Assembly: GCA_945861175.1 (NCBI GenBank)
Contig: CAMATR010000085.1
Location: 1 to 7,123, forward strand
Reading direction: 5' to 3'
Source: Chitinophaga pinensis
GTDB lineage: Bacteria; Bacteroidota; Bacteroidia; Flavobacteriales_D; Crocinitomicaceae
DNA: 7,123 bases
Shown here: in pieces, positions 1-6,636 of the stretch
How the letters are laid out: each line of letters starts with the position of its first letter
How positions within the stretch are numbered: the stretch's first letter is position 1
Notes under the pieces: generated by a model
Told to the model about the DNA's origin: nothing
Databases searched by the model: none
The model's input: the letters and a program-made list of their open reading frames with translations, nothing else
Position numbers and translations under genes: made by a program

Positions 1-1
1 G

Positions 2-364
2 GGCATATCCATGAGAATGAGACACTATCGTTCTGCGCTTTCCTATAATAAATTCTATGAGTTGAACATTGACGGAACACTCGCAGAGAGCAGTCAGTCG
101 GGGCTAGATATAAAAGGAGAATCGGTTTATGATATCAATTACAATGCCTTCACCCTTGATTTTGTGTATCGTTGGGTTTTTAAACCTGGAAGCGAAATAA
201 ACTTTGTTTGGAAAAATGCTATTTTTCAAAATGACTTAAAATTTGATGCAAGCTATTTTTTAAATCTTAATAACCTGTTTGAAAACATTCCATTAAATAG
301 TTTATCCATTAAAGTGATTTACTGGTTAGATTATCAAAGTTTGCGCAAAAAATCAAAAATATAA
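2..364 (+). CDS. DUF5916 domain protein, C-terminal fragment (5' end outside window)
   Basis: The frame is open from the left edge (codons for G-I-S precede the first Met at 11) to a TAA at 362-364, so this is the last ~120 residues of a longer gene and the Met at 11 is not a real start. The fragment reads like the end of DUF5916 proteins: alternating beta-strand residues, then FKPGSEINFVWKNAIF, then SYFLNLNNLF, then NSLSIKVIYWLDYQSL. From family knowledge, full proteins are usually several hundred residues, with an N-terminal CBM9-like domain and a C-terminal predicted outer-membrane beta-barrel of unknown function. The fragment fits the last barrel strands, followed by a short basic tail (RKKSKI). 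It is convergent with the minus-strand block and so belongs to a different transcript. Family assignment is from motif recognition; the cellular role is unknown. Confidence 0.8.
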   Translation, partial: GISMRMRHYRSALSYNKFYELNIDGTLAESSQSGLDIKGESVYDINYNAFTLDFVYRWVFKPGSEINFVWKNAIFQNDLKFDASYFLNLNNLFENIPLNSLSIKVIYWLDYQSLRKKSKI

Positions 365-461
365 GCTAATTGATAATTCCATTTAGCCCAGGTTTAATAA
401 CCACTTTTGTCTAAATCGTAGTATCGAGATCTTTGGCTGTTTCAGATAGTTCATTTAAAGA
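365..461. other. Convergent intergenic region, 97 bp
   Basis: This AT-rich gap separates two converging genes and should contain the 3' ends of both transcripts. Two imperfect symmetries are visible. ATTTAG (381-386) pairs with CTAAAT (411-416) around an inner GGTT-TAAT-AACC hairpin (391-402). GATCTTT (428-434) pairs with AAAGATC (457-463) and reaches into the stop codon of the flavoprotein gene. Neither has a GC-rich stem followed by a T-tract, so neither can be called as an intrinsic terminator. No open frame, promoter or RNA gene was recognised here. Confidence 0.6.
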
Positions 462-1676
462 TCAATGACCTACATGCCTTCCAGCTATGAAACCAGTAGT
501 CCAAGCAGCTTGAAAATTGAAACCGCCAGTAATTCCATCAATATCAAGTAGTTCCCCTGCAAAAAACAAACCCTTCTTATTTCTACACTGCATTGTTTTA
601 AAGTCGATATCCTTCAAAGATATTCCTCCTGCCGTAACAAATTCTTCTTTAAAAGTTGTTTTACCTTCAACTTGATAGCGATCGTTTATCAATGTATTGA
701 TGAGGCGATTAAGATTTTTTCCGCTTAGGTCCTTCCATCGTAATTCAACAGGTATAGCTGCTCTATTCAATAAAAAATGCCAAAGTCTCAGCGTAATTGG
801 AAATGGATTGTAAGTGGTCAACATTTTTAATGGTTCCTTTTTTAATGCATTAGAAAGCTCTATCCTTAGGTCCTCTTCTTTCATCTCATTTAACCAGTTC
901 ACCAGTATTGTAAACTGGTAATTTCTCGATGCTAGTTCACGTGCACCCCAAGCAGATAATTGAAGAATAGCCGGTCCACTCATACCCCAATGTGTAATTA
1001 ATAGGGGGCCTCTGCCTGTAAGTTTAGATCCTTCGACCCTAACAATTGTTTTCTCAACAACATTGCCCATCAATTCGCGTATTGGATCATTTGGCATATT
1101 GAAAGTAAATAAAGAAGGTACAGGATCAATCATCGCTATCCCCAGATGTTCAAGCCATTTTAATCCACTACTTTTTGGCTGCCCACCTGTTGTTACAATC
1201 AAACGATCGAGATAAAATGTTTCTTCGTCATTGCTGATTGAAAATCCTTCACCTTTTAATTCAATGTGTTTAACATGAAAATTTGACTTTAATTCAATCC
1301 CTTTGTTTATGACCTCTTGCATAAAACAATCAATGATTGTTTGTGAATTATTAGATTGAGGAAAAATGCAGTTATCGGAATATGTTTTCAACTTTACGCC
1401 GCGACTTTCGAACCAATCCACTGTTGACTGCGCATTGAACTGCTCAAAAGCTTTGCGTAAATAATTTTCACCTCGCGGATAATGGGCTGCCAAAATACGA
1501 TTGTCAAAGCAGGCATTTGCAACATTGCAGCGCCCGCCACCAGAAATTTTTACTTTTGCCAAAAACTTTGAGGAACGCTCAAAAATAATGACTTTACTTT
1601 GCGGGAAATGTTGTTTTGCGGATATCGCTGAAAAAAATCCTGAAGCTCCACCACCAATTACGCCGATAGTACTCAT
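462..1676 (-). CDS. BaiN/HI0933-family FAD-dependent oxidoreductase
   Basis: This 404-residue protein is a cytosolic flavoprotein of the HI0933-like family (annotated BaiN, RdsA or TIGR00275), a normal length for the group. An N-terminal FAD-binding Rossmann motif is GGGASG (8-13), followed by an acidic strand end (IIFER, 30-34). The family signature SGGGRCN is at 45-51. Further family blocks are VTTGGQPKSSG (161-171), THWGMSGPAILQLS (228-241), VTAGGI (347-352) and the C-terminal FAD site FAGELLDIDGITGGFNFQAAW (372-392, one of the most conserved parts). The substrate is unknown for most members; the BaiN name comes from a gut bile-acid enzyme and should not be carried over here. The ATG overlaps the stop of the upstream MORN gene as ATGA (4 nt), which supports both this start and translational coupling. 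It is the last gene of the minus-strand block. Confidence 0.93.
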   Translation of the reverse strand: MSTIGVIGGGASGFFSAISAKQHFPQSKVIIFERSSKFLAKVKISGGGRCNVANACFDNRILAAHYPRGENYLRKAFEQFNAQSTVDWFESRGVKLKTYSDNCIFPQSNNSQTIIDCFMQEVINKGIELKSNFHVKHIELKGEGFSISNDEETFYLDRLIVTTGGQPKSSGLKWLEHLGIAMIDPVPSLFTFNMPNDPIRELMGNVVEKTIVRVEGSKLTGRGPLLITHWGMSGPAILQLSAWGARELASRNYQFTILVNWLNEMKEEDLRIELSNALKKEPLKMLTTYNPFPITLRLWHFLLNRAAIPVELRWKDLSGKNLNRLINTLINDRYQVEGKTTFKEEFVTAGGISLKDIDFKTMQCRNKKGLFFAGELLDIDGITGGFNFQAAWTTGFIAGRHVGH

Positions 1677-2737
1677 TGTACTTTCAACTGATTAGCTTTA
1701 TCTTTTTCCTTGGCTTTTTTACTTTTTTTTGGCTTTTTTGTCTTCTTAGTTTCCGTTCCTGGTGCGGCATCATCTTCTGTTTCTTTTTTTACCTCCACCC
1801 CAAACGTGTAAGTTTCAGTGCCATGTGCGTCAAACTTGTGCTCTTCAATCACTATCCCTTTTTTATACAATGCGGATCTCTTCACTTTATCATCCGGCCA
1901 TCTTTCTTCAAACCATCCTTCAGGAACACCTTTTTTATAATTTTCAACAACCTGAATATTCCCTTGGTAATACAATGTTTTAAACTCTCCATTTTTAACA
2001 TCTAATGTCCAATGTTCGACAGACAAAAGAGTCCCATCATTATAAAAATACTTGAGCTCACCGTCTTTTTTTCCTTCTTTATAGTTCAGGTCTTGAAGTA
2101 GCTTGCCATCTCGACTGTATGCTTTGAATGGACCATCCATAAGACCATACTTATAACTTATTTCCTTTTCAATTTTTGAGTTCGGATAATAACTTTTTTT
2201 TACGCCATGGTATTTTCCGTTATTATAAAATTCATAACGCGTGGTGTCTCCTTCTTTCGTTAAATACAGCTGCTTGCCATGTTTGAGACCTAAATTATAA
2301 TTCATTTCCCATGCAACAGCTTGAGTACTGTCATAAAAATAGAACCACTGACCCATTTCAGCTCCCAAAATATGATTTCGCACAACTTGCGGACATCCCG
2401 ATTTATAATAGGTTGTGTCAGTGCCATTTTCCTTTCCATTCACGAAAGATATTCTGCGCTCCAACAAACCATTTAAATGACAAGTTTCACAAATTCCAGT
2501 AAATGGTGTGCCGATATTCCCACTTAAAATTGTCTTGGTATTATCATCATAAGTTAGTTTTTCATTGCAATCAACAACTCCAGCCAATTTCCCACATTCC
2601 CAATCAGAAAAACGCTCTTTTTTCCGAATATTTATTTTATCGTAACAATTCATTTTTTTTACCTCTGCAATCTGCCCACAAGCGAAGGAATAAAAAAATG
2701 ATAGGAGAACAATCAATTTCAATTTCATTGCATTCAT
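1673..2737 (-). CDS. Exported MORN_2 (YwqK-type) repeat protein with CXXCH motif and Lys-rich tail
   Basis: The 354-residue product starts with a signal peptide (basic MNAMKLK, hydrophobic core LIVLLSFFYSFA, ending near C20-G-Q). Cleavage could be by signal peptidase I; C20 is a poor lipobox because Ser is at -3. A Cys-containing segment follows (C31, C48, C57), then CETCH at 83-87, then about eight beta-hairpin repeats of ~20-25 residues with the MORN_2 pattern (yY-nGk-e-yk-G...G), roughly 78-305. The C-terminus is low-complexity and strongly basic: KKT-KKP-KKS-KKA at 331-342, then KEKDK. Databases often call such proteins YwqK-family antitoxins, but no toxin-like gene is adjacent and the signal peptide argues for an envelope or secreted role; the function is unknown. 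The ATG lies 11 nt after the thioesterase stop in an A/T-rich context without a Shine-Dalgarno sequence; Met4 is an alternative start. The stop overlaps the flavoprotein start. Confidence 0.85.
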   Translation of the reverse strand: MNAMKLKLIVLLSFFYSFACGQIAEVKKMNCYDKINIRKKERFSDWECGKLAGVVDCNEKLTYDDNTKTILSGNIGTPFTGICETCHLNGLLERRISFVNGKENGTDTTYYKSGCPQVVRNHILGAEMGQWFYFYDSTQAVAWEMNYNLGLKHGKQLYLTKEGDTTRYEFYNNGKYHGVKKSYYPNSKIEKEISYKYGLMDGPFKAYSRDGKLLQDLNYKEGKKDGELKYFYNDGTLLSVEHWTLDVKNGEFKTLYYQGNIQVVENYKKGVPEGWFEERWPDDKVKRSALYKKGIVIEEHKFDAHGTETYTFGVEVKKETEDDAAPGTETKKTKKPKKSKKAKEKDKANQLKVQ

Positions 2738-2748
2738 TTTAATAATTT

Positions 2749-3144
2749 TTATTCTTCTATTTTCTTCAAAACTACACGCATTTCCCCTGGAATTGAAATT
2801 GTTTTTTTTGTTTTGGCATCATAACAAACTTGAACTGATCTGCCAATTGCATACAATAACTCGTTTACCATTAATTCATAACGAAGCACAAAACTTTTAT
2901 CTCCAATTTCTTCAACAATCATCTTAATGCATGGAAGATCATTTAATAAAACTGACTTTTTATACTCTATTTCATTCCTAACAAGAATAATTCCAAAAGA
3001 CTGCCAATCCCAATCCACGCCAAGTAATTCGCGAAAATAATGTACCCTAGTCATTTCAAAATAACTAAAATAAACAGTGTTATTAACGTGACCTAGTACA
3101 TCCAGATCAGAAAAGCGTACTTGAATTTGAGCGGGTTGTATCAT
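2749..3144 (-). CDS. Hotdog-fold acyl-CoA thioesterase (4HBT / YbgC-FadM-like)
   Basis: At 131 residues this has the usual length of a single-domain hotdog thioesterase that hydrolyses acyl-CoA, or possibly acyl-ACP, in the cytoplasm. The family signature is near the N-terminus: RFSDLDVLGHVNN at 10-22. D15 aligns with the catalytic Asp of Pseudomonas 4-hydroxybenzoyl-CoA thioesterase, and GHVNN starts the long helix (NTVYFSYFEMTRVHYF). The rest shows the expected antiparallel strands (IGDKSFVLRYELMV, AIGRSVQVCYD). Acyl specificity cannot be read from sequence. The ATG overlaps the dehydratase stop by one base (TAATG), so translation is probably coupled to that gene. This makes an acyl-related role in the polysaccharide cluster possible, but a general fatty-acid housekeeping role fits equally well. 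Confidence 0.9.
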   Translation of the reverse strand: MIQPAQIQVRFSDLDVLGHVNNTVYFSYFEMTRVHYFRELLGVDWDWQSFGIILVRNEIEYKKSVLLNDLPCIKMIVEEIGDKSFVLRYELMVNELLYAIGRSVQVCYDAKTKKTISIPGEMRVVLKKIEE

Positions 3145-5021
3145 TATTTATCCAATTTTTCAAAATCCGAATTGTTACTAAGGAATTCAGGAACAATTTC
3201 TTTCATTTTGGAAACGATCATTTCATTTTGCTGGGATTCAAACATTTCAATCAAGGAATTGATTTCCAGGATCATTTTTTCATTCTCTTGTCTGACTTTT
3301 GCTTTTAAGATTTTTGGATGATACGTTGGGAAAGTATTTTCCTCTTTCGCTAATAGCTCCTCATATAATTTCTCTCCGGGACGCAAACCAGTAACTCTTA
3401 TTTCAATGTCTTTTCCAACTTCCAAGCCACTTAATTGAATCATTTTTCGGGCAAGATCTATAATCTTAACCGACTCACCCATATCAAAAACAAAAATTTC
3501 TCCCCCCTCTCCCATCGTTCCGGCTTCTAGAACTAATTGACACGCCTCTGGAATTGTCATAAAAAACCGCGTTATGCGCTCGTCTGTCACAGTCACTGGC
3601 CCGCCATTCTCTATTTGTTTTTGGAAGAGCGGAATGACAGATCCATTGGAGCCCAATACATTTCCAAAACGAGTTGTCACAAAACGGGAAACACCTTGTT
3701 CGTTGGCTGCCTGCGCATATATTTCAGCAATTCGTTTCGAAGCACCCATCACATTTGTTGGATTTACCGCTTTATCGGTAGAAACCATGACAAATTTGGA
3801 TACGTTGTATTTTATCGATAAATCGACAAGATTGCGTGTGCCTTTCACGTTTGTGAGAACAGCTTCACTGGGATTACTTTCCATCAACGGAACGTGCTTA
3901 TAGGCCGCGGCGTGAAATACATACTGAGGCCGTGCGTAGTCGTACAGGCGTTCCATCCGTTCGTAACTTCTGATATCACCAATTACGACTTCAAATTTGA
4001 GTTGATTGAAAGAAGATAGAAGTTCTTGCTGAAAATCATACAATGGAGATTCGGCTTGATCGAGCAAAATAATTTTTTCAGGATGGTAATTAGCAATCTG
4101 GCGGACCAATCCACTTCCTATAGATCCCGCTGCTCCTGTAACAAGAATTATTTTCCCTGTCAACTCTTCAGATATCTTTTTCTCATCAAGAAGAATAGGT
4201 TTCCTTCCTAGTAAATCCTCAATCCTAACTTTTGCAATTTGCTTAGCAGAAAACTCGCCATTGATCCAACTTTGGGGACTCGGTACTTTCTGGACTTTAA
4301 CCTGATTTTCAAGACAAATCTCTACAACTTTCTTTCGATTTTCTTCATCAGGTTGCTGAATTGCGATGATGACCGTATTCACGCCTTCCTCTTTGATTAA
4401 TTTTTCCAATTCCAATGTCGAAAATATCGTAATACCCTCCAATCGAGTGCCACCCATTTTCTTGTTGTCATCAATAAAACCGACTATCTTATATGTCAAT
4501 CGAATGTCTTTTTCAATTGTTCGTTTCGTTATCAATCCAGAAATCCCTGCACCGTATATTAAAACTCTTTCTTCTTCATTATTTGATTTTATTGACTCTA
4601 AGTACAAAAGTTTGATTGAAAAACGAGAACCCAACATCAGAACAAAAGAAATTAGGGACTCAACAATCAAAATAGACATCGGAAAAAGATACGACTTGTC
4701 TAGGCAATAAAACCTAAATAATCCGAGAATTAAATAAATAATTGAACAAGTAGATACTGCGAAAAATATCCTCCTAACGTCCTCTGTAGAGGTGTGTCGA
4801 ACAAGTCCTTTGTGAATGTTGAAAAAATAAAAAACAAGTAACTTGACTATAAAATAGACTCCAATAGACTTAGAAAGTACGGCCCATTCATTTTCTATAA
4901 GGCCACGGTCGGCTTTTAAATCAAAACGAATTAAATAAGCAAAAACTAAAGCAAACAAAGACAAAACTAAGTCCATCAGAATAATCACCCAACGCGGGGT
5001 ATTTGCTTGTAGTTTGAACAT
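3144..5021 (-). CDS. Membrane-bound nucleotide-sugar 4,6-dehydratase (CapD/WbpM/PglF family)
   Basis: The 625-residue protein has the two-part architecture of long 4,6-dehydratases that convert UDP-GlcNAc to UDP-4-keto-6-deoxy-HexNAc for O-antigen, capsule or glycoprotein glycans. Four hydrophobic segments (about 11-31, 52-69, 86-105, 110-131) anchor the N-terminus in the inner membrane. A first Rossmann-like domain has GAGISG at 157-162. The catalytic extended-SDR domain has TGAAGSIG at 295-302 for NAD(P), HAAAYKHVPLME at 370-381, STDKA with S414, and VMGASK with M425 and K429. This is the Ser-Met-Lys catalytic set of the WbpM type rather than Ser-Tyr-Lys. FVTTRFGNVLGSNGS and GLRPGEKLYEELL are further family blocks. 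I place the start at the ATG 5021-5019; a TTG two codons upstream (5027-5025) is also in frame but less likely. It lies 23 nt after the SDR stop, and its own stop overlaps the thioesterase start. The exact substrate sugar is inferred. Confidence 0.93.
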   Translation of the reverse strand: MFKLQANTPRWVIILMDLVLSLFALVFAYLIRFDLKADRGLIENEWAVLSKSIGVYFIVKLLVFYFFNIHKGLVRHTSTEDVRRIFFAVSTCSIIYLILGLFRFYCLDKSYLFPMSILIVESLISFVLMLGSRFSIKLLYLESIKSNNEEERVLIYGAGISGLITKRTIEKDIRLTYKIVGFIDDNKKMGGTRLEGITIFSTLELEKLIKEEGVNTVIIAIQQPDEENRKKVVEICLENQVKVQKVPSPQSWINGEFSAKQIAKVRIEDLLGRKPILLDEKKISEELTGKIILVTGAAGSIGSGLVRQIANYHPEKIILLDQAESPLYDFQQELLSSFNQLKFEVVIGDIRSYERMERLYDYARPQYVFHAAAYKHVPLMESNPSEAVLTNVKGTRNLVDLSIKYNVSKFVMVSTDKAVNPTNVMGASKRIAEIYAQAANEQGVSRFVTTRFGNVLGSNGSVIPLFQKQIENGGPVTVTDERITRFFMTIPEACQLVLEAGTMGEGGEIFVFDMGESVKIIDLARKMIQLSGLEVGKDIEIRVTGLRPGEKLYEELLAKEENTFPTYHPKILKAKVRQENEKMILEINSLIEMFESQQNEMIVSKMKEIVPEFLSNNSDFEKLDK

Positions 5022-5044
5022 AAACAAAATTAAGAAAAGGATGA

Positions 5045-5758
5045 CTAACCTTGCATCCCTCCATTTAAATTAATGACTTGACCGGTAACATAAGCTGCTT
5101 CTTCTGAAATGAGCCATTCGATAGTTTTACATACTGTATCAGCAGTGCCCAGTCGATTCATTGGAATTGACTGAACAATAGACTTTTGAATTTCTTCAGG
5201 AACATCTTTTATCATTCCAGTATTAAAATATCCTAGAGCTAAAGCATTCACTGTAATACCATGCATTGCGGTCTCTTTTGAAATCGTTTTAGTGAGTCCA
5301 ATTAGCCCAGCTTTCGAAGCTGCATAAGCTGCTGTTCCAACTGCACCAACTTGCGCAACAACCGATGTGATATTGATTATTCTTCCGAAACAATTCTCAC
5401 GCATTTTAGGAATTGTCGATGCAGAAATTATAAAAGGTGCGTTGAGGTTAACTGCCATTGTTTCATTCCAAGAATCGAATGAGGTTTTCCAAGACATCGA
5501 ACTTTTAGATATCCCTGCATTATTAATCACAACATCCAAACTACCATAGCTTGAAATAATGTGTTGCACCATATTTTTTACAGCTTCAGTATCGCGTAAA
5601 TCAGCTTTTACATGTTTAATCTTCTCAGACTCTGCAAGAATAGGAAGATGGTCAAAATAATGCAAAACGAGCTGATAATCAAATTCATTGAACCATTTCG
5701 AAATAGCTTTACCCATTCCTCCAGAAGCACCTGTAATGAGCATTACTCTTTTTTCCAT
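5045..5758 (-). CDS. FabG-like short-chain dehydrogenase/reductase
   Basis: This 237-residue protein is a complete classical SDR: cofactor motif TGASGGMG at 9-16, NNAG at 79-82, and a catalytic tetrad N104, S132, Y145, K149 (YAASK). The C-terminus VTGQVINLNGGMQG is typical of 3-oxoacyl-ACP reductases. A likely reaction is NAD(P)H-dependent reduction of a 3-ketoacyl thioester, but SDRs in sugar clusters can also act on keto-sugars and sequence alone does not decide. The residue after the first strand (H33-Y34) gives no clear NADP signature. The ATG at 5758 overlaps the FemAB-like gene by 16 nt and has AGAGG 3 nt upstream, a short spacing. An in-frame ATG at 5743 would form TAATG with the upstream stop but would remove most of the first beta strand (RVMLITG), so the upstream start is preferred. 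Its neighbours suggest a role in surface-polysaccharide modification. Confidence 0.9.
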   Translation of the reverse strand: MEKRVMLITGASGGMGKAISKWFNEFDYQLVLHYFDHLPILAESEKIKHVKADLRDTEAVKNMVQHIISSYGSLDVVINNAGISKSSMSWKTSFDSWNETMAVNLNAPFIISASTIPKMRENCFGRIINITSVVAQVGAVGTAAYAASKAGLIGLTKTISKETAMHGITVNALALGYFNTGMIKDVPEEIQKSIVQSIPMNRLGTADTVCKTIEWLISEEAAYVTGQVINLNGGMQG

Positions 5759-6636
5759 AAACCTCTAATTTTCATTATAGCTTGAAGCCAAATAGGAAGG
5801 TTATCCCAAGAAATAGAATAATATTTAGAATCTTGACCTCCTAAATTCGTATTGAAGCGCTTAACACCTTCAGCATTAGAGCCCCCGAAATCAAAATTCA
5901 ATTGTTGCGATTGTGCAAGGTCAATTGCCTCCTGCATTGCAGCATACATACCACCCATATCTTTTGTATTCTTATTCATGGCACCCTTTAAATACAAAAG
6001 AGATCCGTTGAATTCAACAATAAATATTCCTCCTACTCCTCTACCATTTTCTTTTACCGTTAACATTTGCAACACTTTTTTTTCTTGCAAAACAACTACC
6101 AATGCACCCAATCGATCTAAAGATGCTCGATTTAAAGAATGAACTTTTTGTGGTAATTCTTTCTTTATTTGTTGCATAATCATTGCTATGTCATCGCCCC
6201 AAATGAGTTCTAATGTTGATTTTCCGAATTTATTAAGCATACGCTTTGCTTGGGTATTGCCATCTGATTCCAAAACGGCAGGAATTATCTGAAATACTTT
6301 TCTTCTTAGCTTTTTTGCTCTTATCTTTTGTTTAGAATTAAATTGCCCTCGACGAAAATTATTTTTTATTAACACCATAAAACGTTGGTCATCCATTGGG
6401 AGACCAAACCATTCCAAATAACGGACAAAAATTGGCGTGTAACAACATCGAAAACCGAGCCGCTTAAAATAAGGAATAGCCATTCCTCGGGTATATTCCT
6501 CATCAACCAAAATACACCAATTTTCTGATACAACATCAAGGTAATAAGACATTGAAAAGATACTACTTCCTTCAGTTGAACTGACCAATTTATCCCATTT
6601 ATCAGTGTCGATATATTGTCTTTCTATAAAATTCAA
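5743..6636 (-). CDS. FemAB-like / GNAT-fold acyltransferase
   Basis: The 297-residue protein resembles the FemAB-related GNAT proteins (Acetyltransf_6 type) found in exopolysaccharide and envelope clusters. The N-terminal part has DKWDKLVSSTEGSSIFS (12-28), where family members recognise the acceptor, and a hydrophobic/aromatic block around 52-80. A very basic stretch lies at about 91-113 (FRRGQFNSKQKIRAKKLRRK). The C-terminal GNAT domain has VGGIFIVEFNGSLLYLKGAMN (201-221) and the signature FDFGGSNAEGVKRFNTNLGG (248-267). Likely activity is transfer of an acyl or aminoacyl group to an amino sugar or peptidoglycan-like acceptor; donor and acceptor are unknown. The start is a TTG at 6636-6634: an in-frame TAA lies three codons upstream, no ATG occurs before residue 29, and the TTG overlaps the preceding stop as TTGA. 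It overlaps the SDR gene by 16 nt. Confidence 0.83.
   Translation of the reverse strand: MNFIERQYIDTDKWDKLVSSTEGSSIFSMSYYLDVVSENWCILVDEEYTRGMAIPYFKRLGFRCCYTPIFVRYLEWFGLPMDDQRFMVLIKNNFRRGQFNSKQKIRAKKLRRKVFQIIPAVLESDGNTQAKRMLNKFGKSTLELIWGDDIAMIMQQIKKELPQKVHSLNRASLDRLGALVVVLQEKKVLQMLTVKENGRGVGGIFIVEFNGSLLYLKGAMNKNTKDMGGMYAAMQEAIDLAQSQQLNFDFGGSNAEGVKRFNTNLGGQDSKYYSISWDNLPIWLQAIMKIRGLWKKE

Noticed and set aside
381..416. Stem-loop ATTTAG...CTAAAT with inner GGTT/AACC as a bidirectional terminator
   Set aside because: The stem is short and AT-rich, has an asymmetric internal loop, and is not followed by a T-tract on either strand.
428..463. Inverted repeat GATCTTT/AAAGATC as an operator or terminator
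   Set aside because: It is only 7 bp with a 22-nt loop, runs into a stop codon, and is expected by chance in AT-rich DNA.
1676..2005. Plus-strand open frame opposite the MORN gene
   Set aside because: Its Phe/Leu-rich translation is the antisense image of the Lys/Glu-rich gene on the other strand; it shows no domain and the minus-strand gene is well supported.
1673..2737. Toxin-antitoxin system suggested by the YwqK-type antitoxin naming of MORN_2 proteins
   Set aside because: The protein is exported and no toxin-like gene is adjacent: the neighbours are a thioesterase and a flavoprotein. The name is a database label for the repeat family, not evidence of antitoxin activity.
3574..3903. Plus-strand open frames opposite the 4,6-dehydratase (also at 3537-3821 and 4366-4710)
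   Set aside because: They lie wholly inside the conserved catalytic or Rossmann domains of the minus-strand gene and show no recognisable protein features.
5022..5027. TTG at 5027 as the dehydratase start
   Set aside because: An ATG two codons downstream (5021-5019) is in frame and preserves all domains; the TTG adds only Met-Phe and has no ribosome-binding signal of its own.
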